Below, one piece after another: positions 53,335-62,269 of a stretch of DNA of 64,000 nt (position 1 is the stretch's first letter; each line of letters begins with the position of its first letter). The position numbers and the translations under genes were made by a program. Origin of the DNA: Chryseobacterium gleum (GTDB lineage: Bacteria; Bacteroidota; Bacteroidia; Flavobacteriales_D; Crocinitomicaceae); assembly GCA_945897805.1 (NCBI GenBank), contig CAMDFX010000001.1, positions 582,367 to 646,366 on the forward strand, written 5' to 3'. The notes under the pieces are model-generated. The model was not told the DNA's origin, ran no database searches, and was given only the letters and a program-made list of their open reading frames with translations.

Positions 53335-53365
53335 TTGACTTTAACAAAGGGAAATTCTATATTTG
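53335..53365 (+). promoter_or_regulatory. Promoter of secDF
   Basis: TTG at 53335-53337 (extended TTGACT), 20 nt, TATATTTG at 53358-53365. Strong consensus match; the leader is about 30 nt. Confidence 0.8.
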
Positions 53366-53401
53366 CGACCTTATTAAAGATAAATTAACGAAATAGCAAT
53401 T

Positions 53402-56400
53402 ATGCGTAACAAAGGATTTTTTTGGTTTTTGACCATATTATTAACGATAGTATGTATTTACCAGCTTTCATTTACTTGGGTAACAACTTCTGAAGAAAAG
53501 AAAGCAGAAAAAGAAGCAATGTTCTTAGTTGACAGTTTAAGGGCGGACGCGAAAAATAATAATAATATGGCCATTCTTCCGAATGGTGATACGATTGATT
53601 TCAGTAAACCTGAATCACAAGAATTGGCAAAGTCTGCTTTTGTTAACCAAGTTTTAAAGTCGAAATCTAATACACCAGTTTATCCAGTATTAGGTTCAAA
53701 TTTTCAGGATGTAAAATCTCGTTCTTTGGCTTTTGGTTTGGACTTAGTCGGAGGGATGAGCGTGACCTTGGAAGTTTCTGTTCCTGATTTGATATTAAGT
53801 TATGCTAGAAATCAAAGAGACCCTAAATTTAAAAAGCCATTTGAAAGTGCTTTAAATGAGCACTTAAGTAAAGGTGGGGATTTTATCGATTTATTTGCAA
53901 GGTATTTCAAACAGTACAATGGTGCTGATGCTTTAATTGTTAAACAATTAGATTTTGATGAGATTGAAGGTCTGAGCAACAGTTCTTCAAACTCAAAAGT
54001 ACTTTCTGTATTTAGGGAAAAAGTTTCTGGCTCAATGAATGGTATTGAGCAGATTATGAGTAAACGTATCAATCAATTTGGTGTTGCTCAGCCAAACATT
54101 CAAAAAGATTTATCTTCAAACAGAATCTACATTGAACTTCCTGGAGTGCAAGATGAAGCAACCGTAGTGAAGAAATTAAAATCTACTGCAAACTTGCAAT
54201 TCTATGAAACTTTCAACAAAGAAGAAATTCAATCTAGTTTGACACAAGCAAATGGTCTTTCTCGTCAGGAGGAAATTATTTTTGACATGGAAACTGATAC
54301 GTTGACTGATTCAACAGGTGTTGCCTCTAGCGTAGATACTTCCGTTCTGAAAGAAAAAGAAATCACACCAATTAAAACAAATGATAAAGGCTTATTAGAT
54401 TTGGTTACTGGCGGTGGTGGCGCAACAATTGGTTTAGTTACAATAGAGAACAAAGCCAAAGTTGATAAAATTTTAGGTAGAAAGGATATCAAAAGACTTT
54501 TTCCTGAAGATTTAAAATTTATGTGGTCTGCAAATGCTGAGACAAATGGTGCAGGAAAAGAATTGACTTTCCAATTGTTTGCAATCAGAATTCCTGAAAA
54601 TGGAAAAGCAATGGTAGGTGGAAGTCATGTAAGCTCTGCAAATGTTGGTGTTGACCAAACATATGGAACAATTACGGTAAACGTCTCAATGACTACTGAA
54701 GGTTCTGAAAGATGGGCAGAAATGACCAATGACAACAAAGGTAGGAGCGTAGCAATTACTATGGATGACGTGGTTTATTCTGCTCCAGTGGTTCGTTCTG
54801 CAATTAATGGCGGAAATACTGAAATATCAGGTAACTTCTCTAGAGAGGAAGCAGAAAGTTTATCTGGCCTATTAAATGGTGGATCATTGCCAGCTCCTTG
54901 TATTATTAAAGACCAATCTAAAGTTGGGCCAACTATTGGTGCTGAAAACTCTAGAGCTGGTTTGATTTCTTTCGCAATTGCTTTCCTTGCTGTATTTGTT
55001 TACATGTATTTCTATTATGGAAAAGCTGGAATGGTTGCGAATGTTGCACTAGCAATAAATGTAATTTTTATATTTGGTTGTTTGGCATCTTTCGGTGCTG
55101 TATTGACTTTGGCAGGTATTGCTGGTATCGTTTTAACTATTGGTACTGCCGTTGATGCAAACATTTTGATCTTTGAAAGAATCAGAGAAGAAAAAGCAAA
55201 AGGTGCAGATGTTAAAACAGCTGTTTCTATTGGTTTTACAAAAGCGCTTCCCTCAATTATCGATGCAAACGTAACGCATTTATTGGTAGCGATTATTTTG
55301 AAAACTTTTGGAACAGGTGAAATTGCATCATTTGCAACAACATTGATTGTTGGTATTTTTACTTCAGTTTTCTCTGCGATTATAATTTCAAAATTGATCA
55401 TCTCTTCAATGGTTGATAAAGGGAAACCATTTTCATTATCAACAAAATTGTCTAAAGGTTTATTTCATAACTTCAATTTCGATTGGATTGGTAAAAGAAA
55501 GTACTTCTACATTTTCTCAATTGCAGTTACAATTTTAGGTATCGTAGCCTTAGTTACTAGAGGATTGAACCCAAGTGTTGAGTTTACAGGAGGAAGAACA
55601 ATCTCTGTGAAATTAGAGAAAGAGGCGGATATTGAATTAATTAAATCTAATCTAGAAAAGGTTTTCGTCGAGAAAGGTGGAAGAATTGCTTCCGTCGAGG
55701 CAAAAACAAAATCGAATAATTACAATGTTGAGATTTTAACAAATTACAAACTATCTGATGATGGAGCTTCAGCCGAAGTTACTGAAAAATTGATGGAAGG
55801 TTTGGAAATGGGAAAAGCAAAAATGGGTGGTTACAAAATTTTGGAATCAAGAACCATTTCAAATTCAGTTTCCCGAGAAATGTTGAAATCTTCAACAGTG
55901 GCCATTGGTTTAGCATTGATTGCAATTTTCGCATACATATTATTGAGATTTGGTCAATGGCAATATTCAATAGGTGCAATAGTTGGTTTAGTACATGATG
56001 TGATGTTTACGATTTCAATCTTTGCATTGCTTCATGGAATTATGCCATTTAATATGGATGTAAATCAAGCATTTATCGCTGCGATTTTAACTGTAATTGG
56101 ATATTCTATGAATGATACAGTCATCGTTTTTGATAGGATTAGGGAAGATTTGAATTCAAACAAAGGAACAGATGATCACGGAAGTGTAATCAATAATGCT
56201 TTGAATACAACTTTGAGTAGAACTGTAAATACCTCAATGATTTTATTCGTAGTATTATTAATCATGTTCATTTTTGGTGGTCCAGCAATCAAAGGATTCT
56301 TATTCGCATTGTTGATTGGTGTATTGATTGGAACTTATTCATCTTTGTGTGTAGCAACACCAATCCTAGTAGATTTCAACAAGAAATTAAAAATCAAAGC

Positions 56401-56428
56401 GAAATTCAAACCAAATACAGTTAAATAA
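53402..56428 (+). CDS. secDF: Protein translocase subunit SecDF (fused)
   Basis: A 1008-aa inner-membrane protein. SecD part: first helix at 5-25, FGLDLVGGMSVTLEV near 118, a periplasmic domain of about 350 residues, then six helices beginning near 520 with the conserved TIGTAVDANILIFERIREE. SecF part from about 700, with FTGGRTISVKL and SMNDTVIVFDRIRED. It uses the proton gradient to complete Sec export, together with YajC encoded at 19901. Fusion is the rule in Bacteroidetes. Monocistronic with strong promoter and terminator. Confidence 0.96.
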   Translation: MRNKGFFWFLTILLTIVCIYQLSFTWVTTSEEKKAEKEAMFLVDSLRADAKNNNNMAILPNGDTIDFSKPESQELAKSAFVNQVLKSKSNTPVYPVLGSNFQDVKSRSLAFGLDLVGGMSVTLEVSVPDLILSYARNQRDPKFKKPFESALNEHLSKGGDFIDLFARYFKQYNGADALIVKQLDFDEIEGLSNSSSNSKVLSVFREKVSGSMNGIEQIMSKRINQFGVAQPNIQKDLSSNRIYIELPGVQDEATVVKKLKSTANLQFYETFNKEEIQSSLTQANGLSRQEEIIFDMETDTLTDSTGVASSVDTSVLKEKEITPIKTNDKGLLDLVTGGGGATIGLVTIENKAKVDKILGRKDIKRLFPEDLKFMWSANAETNGAGKELTFQLFAIRIPENGKAMVGGSHVSSANVGVDQTYGTITVNVSMTTEGSERWAEMTNDNKGRSVAITMDDVVYSAPVVRSAINGGNTEISGNFSREEAESLSGLLNGGSLPAPCIIKDQSKVGPTIGAENSRAGLISFAIAFLAVFVYMYFYYGKAGMVANVALAINVIFIFGCLASFGAVLTLAGIAGIVLTIGTAVDANILIFERIREEKAKGADVKTAVSIGFTKALPSIIDANVTHLLVAIILKTFGTGEIASFATTLIVGIFTSVFSAIIISKLIISSMVDKGKPFSLSTKLSKGLFHNFNFDWIGKRKYFYIFSIAVTILGIVALVTRGLNPSVEFTGGRTISVKLEKEADIELIKSNLEKVFVEKGGRIASVEAKTKSNNYNVEILTNYKLSDDGASAEVTEKLMEGLEMGKAKMGGYKILESRTISNSVSREMLKSSTVAIGLALIAIFAYILLRFGQWQYSIGAIVGLVHDVMFTISIFALLHGIMPFNMDVNQAFIAAILTVIGYSMNDTVIVFDRIREDLNSNKGTDDHGSVINNALNTTLSRTVNTSMILFVVLLIMFIFGGPAIKGFLFALLIGVLIGTYSSLCVATPILVDFNKKLKIKAKFKPNTVK

Positions 56429-56448
56429 TTTGGTTTCAAATTATATTG

Positions 56449-56478
56449 AAAGTCCCGCAGAAATGTGGGACTTTTTTT
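56449..56478 (+). terminator. Intrinsic terminator of secDF
   Basis: aaagtcccgca (56449-56459) pairs with tgtgggacttt (56464-56474) including one G-T pair, around a gaaa tetraloop, followed by T to 56478. Further right, 56479-56739 is an AT-rich gap with a short GC-richer patch near 56697-56725; I see no gene there. Confidence 0.9.
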
Positions 56479-56739
56479 GTTGGATAATATTTCTATTAGA
56501 GTTAAATTAGCTTTGTAAATTTGAAATTTAAAAAACAATTAATCTTCATTAGGGTGTAAAACTAAAGTGATTTTTAATTCAATTTTTTTTTTAAAGTTCA
56601 ATTTTTTAGTATTTTAACTTGTTTTGTATAAAGTTTAACTTTAACTTATTATGCTGCATTATAGTTATTCTCCAAAATAAAAAATACAAGCACGAAAAAT
56701 CACGTATCTGCGCACGGAAAATGCCTTTTGCAATAATCC

Positions 56740-57666
56740 TTATTCTATGAATGTGCCAAAACCATAAAGTCTTTTAACCCAATAATCCGTTTTTTCAATA
56801 TCAGTAATCGTGATTCCTTTCGATGAACTAGCATGTATCATAATTAAAGGTTCGCCTTTACCCGAAACAATGATTCCTACATGATTTATTCCAGAACCAC
56901 TATCAAAAAAGACAAGATCGCCTTGCTGCACATTTTTTTGTTTAATCTTTTTTGAAGCTTCATACTGTTCAACTGCTCGGCGAGGAATTGTCTTGTTATT
57001 AGTTTTCATTACATAACTTGTAAATCCACTACAATCAAACCCTGAAGGTTCATTTCCTGCCCATAAATAAGGTACACCAACTTGAATTTTGGCTAAATTA
57101 ACGATTGCTTCTCGTTGTGATCGAATTGATACACTTTCCGATAAATCTGATTCAATCTCAATATTAAAAGGTATTAATGGCTTTTTATCATCAATATCTG
57201 GTACATTTTCAAACAGAGATCTTAAAGTGTTTTGAACTAACTCAAATGTCTTTTTATCATTCTTTCTTTTTAAATCTTCAAGCCAAGAACTGACATCTTT
57301 TTTGAGCGCTGATACTTCATAAATGTGGGCATTAAAAATTTTCATCCCATCATTTGACTTTTTGACACCTAAGAAAAGATCTTTTGCTTCTTCTAAATAA
57401 TCTGGATGCTTCTTATAATAAAGTTCATTCTGACATAGTTGAATAATAGCCATACTCTTATAGAGCTTAGGTAATTGGGAATAATCAAATTCTGGATTAT
57501 CGAGAATTCGATTGGCTTTTTTATAGACTAAGTTGTAATGTCCTTGAGAATAAAGCATTTCAAGTCTATCAAATTCTTTTATTTGTGCACTTAGATCAAA
57601 ATTTACAAATAAAAATGTGGCAAAAAGAATTAAATATATTTTTTTCATAAAATTTGAATTTTTCAT
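56740..57666 (-). CDS. NlpC/P60 peptidoglycan hydrolase
   Basis: A 308-aa exported protein. Signal peptide after the second Met (MKKIYLILFATFLFVNFDLSA; start may be 57648). Residues about 30-170 are a helical domain with TPR-like character. The C-terminal NlpC/P60 domain has the catalytic Cys in FDCSGFTSYVM, His in NHVGIIVSGKG and a further His in MIHASS. It should cut stem peptides in peptidoglycan, as a gamma-D-glutamyl endopeptidase. Monocistronic; divergent from the S41 protease. Confidence 0.9.
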   Translation of the reverse strand: MKNSNFMKKIYLILFATFLFVNFDLSAQIKEFDRLEMLYSQGHYNLVYKKANRILDNPEFDYSQLPKLYKSMAIIQLCQNELYYKKHPDYLEEAKDLFLGVKKSNDGMKIFNAHIYEVSALKKDVSSWLEDLKRKNDKKTFELVQNTLRSLFENVPDIDDKKPLIPFNIEIESDLSESVSIRSQREAIVNLAKIQVGVPYLWAGNEPSGFDCSGFTSYVMKTNNKTIPRRAVEQYEASKKIKQKNVQQGDLVFFDSGSGINHVGIIVSGKGEPLIMIHASSSKGITITDIEKTDYWVKRLYGFGTFIE

Positions 57667-57856
57667 GTACTAAATTCAGAAATTAATTCCGTAAATATGC
57701 ACTTGCAGTAATATTTTGATGAACAGCTTAATGTTTATTAGAGCTGCAATAGGTAAAATGAAATTGTTAACATTAATTTTAATCTTTACTTAATTTTTGG
57801 AACGCTCATATTGAATTATAGATTAATTTAGGAGTCTATATTTTATGAGATTTTAA

Positions 57857-59449
57857 ATGAAGTTTTTTTTATTAGTATTGGCATTTTTGCCTGTAATGTC
57901 CATTTTTTCGCAGGTGATTCCAAAGCCTGAAGTTCAAAAGTTTGAAGAAGTAATGACTTACATATGTAAACTTTATGTTGATGAAGTCAATGTTCAAAAA
58001 CTAACTGAATCAGCAATTGAAGGAATGTTGGAAAAGCTTGACCCCCATTCAGTTTACATTTCAAAAGAAGAGGTGCAAGGAGCGAATGAAAAAATCAATG
58101 GTAGTTTTGTTGGAATTGGCATCAGATTTCAAATTTTGAAAGACACTTTAATGGTGGTGGCGACGATACCAGGTGGGCCTTCTGAAAAACTAGGAATTCT
58201 TGCCGGTGATAAAATTATCAAAATTGAAGGTAAATCTGTGGCAGGAGTCGGATTAAAAACCACAGAAGTTCGTGAAAAATTGATGGGTGAGTTGGGTTCA
58301 AAAGTTAAAGTTGAAATAAAAAGAAAATCAATCAAGAAAACGTTAGATTTTATAATCACAAGAGATAATATTCCCGTAAACTCTGTTGATTGCGCTTACA
58401 TGGTGACTCCTTATACCGGCTATATCAAATTAACTAGTTTTTCAAGAAATACAACTGAAGAAATAAGAAACAGTATAAGATCTTTGAAAAATAAAGGAAT
58501 GAATAATTTGATTTTGGATTTACAAGACAACGGAGGCGGATTATTATATACAGCCAAAGATGTTTGTGATGAGTTTCTTTCATCGAATAAATTAATAGTT
58601 TATTCTGAAGGTAAGCACCAACCAAGATCTGATTTGAACGCAGGTTTGAAAGGACTTTGGGAAGCTGGAAAATTAGTAGTTTTGACTAATGAAAATTCAG
58701 CTTCTGCTAGTGAAATTGTTTCTGGAGCTATCCAAGATTGGGACAGAGGTTTAATTGTTGGCAGAAGAAGTTTTGGAAAAGGATTGGTTCAAAAGCCGAT
58801 TTCTTTGACCGATGGATCGGAAATCAGACTTACAATTGCCAGGTATTTCACACCAAGTGGAAGATTCATTCAAAAGCCATACGATGATTTAGAATCATAT
58901 AAAAATGATTATATGGATCGATATTTAAGGGGAGAGTTCACAAATAAAGACAGTATTAAGAAGTTCCCAGATTCTCTCAAATTTAAAACTAAAATTAAAA
59001 AAAGAACTGTTTATGGTGGTGGTGGAATTATGCCAGATGTTTTTGTTCCTTTAGACACGAGTGAAATCACTGAATATTACAAGTCACTGTCGAGAGGTGG
59101 GCATTTTAATACTTTCACTTTAAGTTATGTGGATAAAATTAGAGACCAGGTTTTTTTAAAACATCCTGATTTTGAATCGTTCAAGAGAGAATTCGTCTGT
59201 GATGATAAGTTTATGAATGAATTTTTTGACTTTGTAAAAAAGGAGCAGGAAGATTTAAAATTTGATCAAGAGCAATATAGCATTAGTGAGAAATTAATCA
59301 AATTGCGATTGAAAGCAATGGTTGCACAAGATTTATGGGGTACGACTGAATTTTATCAAATTTACAATGAAACCAATGAAATTTTGCAATCTGCAATAAA
59401 ATCTATCGAAGGATCAGTTTATGATGCTTCAGGTTTGGATAAATATTGA
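57857..59449 (+). CDS. C-terminal processing peptidase (S41 family)
   Basis: A 530-aa periplasmic serine protease. Signal peptide MKFFLLVLAFLPVMSIFSQ. A PDZ domain follows a helical region at about 70-170 (GIGIRFQILKDTLMVVATIP, GGPSEKLGILAGDKIIKIEG). The protease core contains LILDLQDNGGG, the nucleophile in SASASEIVSGAIQD, and the lysine in RRSFGKGLVQ. A C-terminal extension of about 140 residues is typical of Bacteroidetes members. It cleaves proteins with certain C-termini or envelope proteins. It is followed by a DUF1573 lipoprotein 27 nt on. Confidence 0.93.
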   Translation: MKFFLLVLAFLPVMSIFSQVIPKPEVQKFEEVMTYICKLYVDEVNVQKLTESAIEGMLEKLDPHSVYISKEEVQGANEKINGSFVGIGIRFQILKDTLMVVATIPGGPSEKLGILAGDKIIKIEGKSVAGVGLKTTEVREKLMGELGSKVKVEIKRKSIKKTLDFIITRDNIPVNSVDCAYMVTPYTGYIKLTSFSRNTTEEIRNSIRSLKNKGMNNLILDLQDNGGGLLYTAKDVCDEFLSSNKLIVYSEGKHQPRSDLNAGLKGLWEAGKLVVLTNENSASASEIVSGAIQDWDRGLIVGRRSFGKGLVQKPISLTDGSEIRLTIARYFTPSGRFIQKPYDDLESYKNDYMDRYLRGEFTNKDSIKKFPDSLKFKTKIKKRTVYGGGGIMPDVFVPLDTSEITEYYKSLSRGGHFNTFTLSYVDKIRDQVFLKHPDFESFKREFVCDDKFMNEFFDFVKKEQEDLKFDQEQYSISEKLIKLRLKAMVAQDLWGTTEFYQIYNETNEILQSAIKSIEGSVYDASGLDKY

Positions 59450-59476
59450 TTTTTTATAATTTTGAGGAAAATTAAT

Positions 59477-59983
59477 ATGATGAAAAAAGTATTTTTATTT
59501 ACGTTTTTAAGCGCATTGGCATTTTCATGCAATGAAGATAAAAAAAACACTTCTGAGAATAATTCAAGCTCTCTTATTGCAGCTGGAGGTCAATCAGAAG
59601 AAGAATTAAAAGAGAGTTTAAAGGACTTTAACAAAGAAGAAGAAAAAAGGTTGGCAGACGAAAAATCAAATATTACTACCCTTGAATTTGATAAATTGAT
59701 TCATGATTTCGGGGATGTTATGTCAGATACGGACAACAAATGCAAATTTAAAGTAACAAATACAGGATCAAAGCCTTTGATTATTAGTGACGTTAAGGCA
59801 AGTTGTGGTTGTACAACTCCACACAAACCGGAAAAGCCAATTTTACCTGGAAAATCAGATTTTATAGAAGTTGGTTTTCATCCAAATCCGGGACAGCTAA
59901 ATGAAATCATTAAAACAATTACTGTCACTGCAAATATTCCCGAGTTAACTGCTGAAATTAAAATAAGATCTTTCGTAAAATAA
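59477..59983 (+). CDS. DUF1573 lipoprotein (second copy)
   Basis: A 168-aa lipoprotein when started at the ATG at 59477 (MMKKVFLFTFLSALAFSC); a TTG 15 nt upstream is less likely. After an acidic linker, residues about 75-165 are the DUF1573 domain: LIHDFGDVMSDTDNKCKFKV, NTGSKPLIISDVKASCGCTT and PILPGKSDFIEVGFHP. It shares the C-x-C pattern with the copy at 19464 but has a longer linker. Probably co-transcribed with the S41 protease; function unknown. Confidence 0.85.
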   Translation: MMKKVFLFTFLSALAFSCNEDKKNTSENNSSSLIAAGGQSEEELKESLKDFNKEEEKRLADEKSNITTLEFDKLIHDFGDVMSDTDNKCKFKVTNTGSKPLIISDVKASCGCTTPHKPEKPILPGKSDFIEVGFHPNPGQLNEIIKTITVTANIPELTAEIKIRSFVK

Positions 59984-60046
59984 ATTACGGAACCCAATAA
60001 TTTTATCTACAATTTCTTAAATTCCTTGTTTTTAGAAGATTTAGCA

Positions 60047-60078
60047 AAAAAAAAGGAACTTTTAAGTTCCTTTTTTTA
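60047..60078. terminator. Bidirectional terminator between DUF1573 and RRM genes
   Basis: An A-run plus aaggaactt (to 60061) and aagttcctt with T-run (60064-60078) form a long perfect hairpin with a very short loop. Runs of A on one side and T on the other serve both converging genes. Confidence 0.85.
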
Positions 60079-60079
60079 T

Positions 60080-60619
60080 TTAATAATCATCTTCGTCGTC
60101 ATAGTCGAAACGCGGCTTCTTTCCGCTTTTCTTGTATGCCTCCATTTTATGTGTCTTTGGTTTTGATTCAGATTTTTTACTCAAAGGCGCTTCCTTCTTT
60201 CGACCTTCAGTCTTTAAATTTTCAGGAGAAATAAAGGGATTAAAAGCAACTGGGGGGTCTAATTTCTTATAGTCGTTGCTCATCTGACTATCATTCGAAC
60301 GAGCAAAAGGTTTTCTTTCAGACGAAAAATCTTTCCTTGGACTATTTGAAAAGTCTCGTTTTGGGCGACTATCCTCTCTGCTTTCAGCTTGCTTCACGGC
60401 GATTTCTCTACCGTGCATGGTCAATCCATCTAAGGATTTAATAGCTGCTTGTGCTTCTTCATCGTTTTCCATCTCAATGAAAGCAAAGCCTTTCGACTTA
60501 CCTGTATCCTTATCAATGGCTAAAGAAGCTTTATTCACTTGACCGAATTGCTCAAAAGCCTTTTGTAATTCTTCTTGAGTAACGCCATAATCCAATCTGG
60601 CAACAAAAATATTCGTCAT
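60080..60619 (-). CDS. RRM-type RNA-binding protein with charged tail
   Basis: A 179-aa protein. Residues 1-80 are one RNA recognition motif: RNP2 IFVARL (4-9) and RNP1 KGFAFIEM (near 43-50). The tail (81-179) is rich in Arg, Lys, Ser and Pro with several RKDF/RDFS repeats and ends in an acidic FDYDDEDDY. It binds single-stranded RNA; bacterial single-RRM proteins are often cold-induced. The 5' leader contains a hairpin at 60633-60652. Monocistronic. Confidence 0.92.
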   Translation of the reverse strand: MTNIFVARLDYGVTQEELQKAFEQFGQVNKASLAIDKDTGKSKGFAFIEMENDEEAQAAIKSLDGLTMHGREIAVKQAESREDSRPKRDFSNSPRKDFSSERKPFARSNDSQMSNDYKKLDPPVAFNPFISPENLKTEGRKKEAPLSKKSESKPKTHKMEAYKKSGKKPRFDYDDEDDY

Positions 60620-60632
60620 ATATAATTAAAAA

Positions 60633-60652
60633 TAAGGAGATTATACTCCTTA
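60633..60652 (-). promoter_or_regulatory. Leader hairpin hiding AAGGAG before the RRM gene
   Basis: TAAGGAG (60633-60639) and CTCCTTA (60646-60652) form a perfect 7-bp stem with a 6-nt loop. In the minus-strand mRNA the 5' arm also reads TAAGGAG, a Shine-Dalgarno-like sequence locked in the stem, 13 nt before the ATG at 60619. A thermosensor or autoregulatory site is possible; it may simply be a stable leader. Confidence 0.4.
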
Positions 60653-60795
60653 ACTTGTTTCAGCAAATTATTTTAAATAAACTTATCACATCGAAAGTAA
60701 TAAATTTTTTAATTGCTTACCAAAAGTAGTAAAAAAAAATATCTTAAATCAATTTCAAAGCAAATTAACTATCTTCGTATTCCAAAAAAAAATAA

Positions 60796-62268
60796 ATGAG
60801 TCCATTACTGATTGCGGCAGTGCTAATCACCTATTTTACGGTGCTTATTTTAATTGCAAATTTGACATCAAAAAATGCAACATCAGAAACTTTTTTTTCA
60901 GGAAATAAGGAAAGTAAATGGTATTTAGTTGCTTTTGGAATGATTGGTACATCCTTATCTGGCGTTACTTTTATTTCTGTTCCTGGATCTGTTGGCGCAA
61001 ATGGATTTTACTATTATCAATTGGTTCTTGGCTTTTTTATAGGTTATTTTGTTGTTGCATATGTTCTTTTGCCATTATACTACAAGTATAATTTAACATC
61101 AATTTATCGATTTTTAGAATTTCGCCTGGGTTTTAGGGCTTATAAATGGGGCGCGGGATATTTTATTTTATCTAGAACCTTAGGTGCAACTGTTAGATTG
61201 TATTTAGTAATCAATGTGATGCAAGTTTTTGTGTTAGATGATTTAGGAATTCCATTTTGGCTAACCACCGTTTTAACAATGTTGATGATCATTGTCTACA
61301 CTTTCAAAGGAGGGGTGAAAACGATTGTTTGGACCGATACATTGCAAACTTTTTTTATGCTTTTGGCTTTGGTTGTCTGCATTTTTTCAATCAAAGAAGC
61401 CTTGCATTGGAATTGGTCAACAATTTGGAAAGACATGCATGAGCATGATATGACTAAATTGTGGAGTACAGATATTCATAGAAAAGACCATTTTCTGAAG
61501 CACATTTTGGGTGGTGCATTTATCACAATTACAATGACAGGATTAGATCAGGAAATGATGCAGAAAAATATAAGTGTCAAAACTTTAAAAGATGCACAAA
61601 AGAATATAATTACCTTTAGTTTTGTGTTATTGATTGTCAATGCTTTGTTCTTACTTTTAGGTGGAATTTTATACGTTTTTGCTAAAAAAAATGGTTGGGA
61701 ATTTGCACCTGATGATATGTTTCCGTCAATTATTCAACAACATTTGCCACAAGGAATTTTCTTAATTTTTATTATTGGTTTAATTTCAGCGCTTTTTCCC
61801 TCTGTTGATGGCGCAATTACTGCATTAACTTCAACTTTTTGTATTGATATTCTTGGTTTTCACCGACGAAATGACTTGAATGAGAAGCAAAAAAATAAGT
61901 TGAGAAAACAAATCCATATCGGTTTTGCAATGCTTTTTACAGTGTTGGTTTTCTTTTTCAAATGGAAAAATGACAAGAGTATCATTGATTTGGTTTTTAT
62001 AATTGCTGCCTACACTTATGGACCTCTATTAGGATTGTTTTCTTTCGGAATTCTTACCAAGCGGTCAATTAACAACTTGTTGGTTCCAGTCATTTGTATT
62101 TTATCTCCAGTCATTTGCTATGTTTTTGATTTTTATTCTAAAACACTTTTTGATGGCTACATCTTTGGAAATGAAATTCTTATTTTGAATGGATCAATCA
62201 CTTTTCTAGGCCTATTTCTGATCTCAAAAAAAAGTAATTCTGACGATATTCAAACTTTAAAAGCATAA
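60796..62268 (+). CDS. Sodium:solute symporter (SSS family)
   Basis: A 490-aa transporter with about 13 helices. Family signs: SKWYLVAFGMIGTSLSGVTF near residue 36-55, YRFLEFRLGFRAYKWGAGYF, LTMLMIIVYTFKGGVKTIVW, and FITITMTGLDQEMMQKNISV. It imports an unknown solute with Na+. The SSS group in Bacteroidetes includes sugar, sialic acid and nucleoside carriers; no substrate marker is present. The next gene starts 1 nt after its stop. Confidence 0.9.
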   Translation: MSPLLIAAVLITYFTVLILIANLTSKNATSETFFSGNKESKWYLVAFGMIGTSLSGVTFISVPGSVGANGFYYYQLVLGFFIGYFVVAYVLLPLYYKYNLTSIYRFLEFRLGFRAYKWGAGYFILSRTLGATVRLYLVINVMQVFVLDDLGIPFWLTTVLTMLMIIVYTFKGGVKTIVWTDTLQTFFMLLALVVCIFSIKEALHWNWSTIWKDMHEHDMTKLWSTDIHRKDHFLKHILGGAFITITMTGLDQEMMQKNISVKTLKDAQKNIITFSFVLLIVNALFLLLGGILYVFAKKNGWEFAPDDMFPSIIQQHLPQGIFLIFIIGLISALFPSVDGAITALTSTFCIDILGFHRRNDLNEKQKNKLRKQIHIGFAMLFTVLVFFFKWKNDKSIIDLVFIIAAYTYGPLLGLFSFGILTKRSINNLLVPVICILSPVICYVFDFYSKTLFDGYIFGNEILILNGSITFLGLFLISKKSNSDDIQTLKA

Positions 62269-62269
62269 T

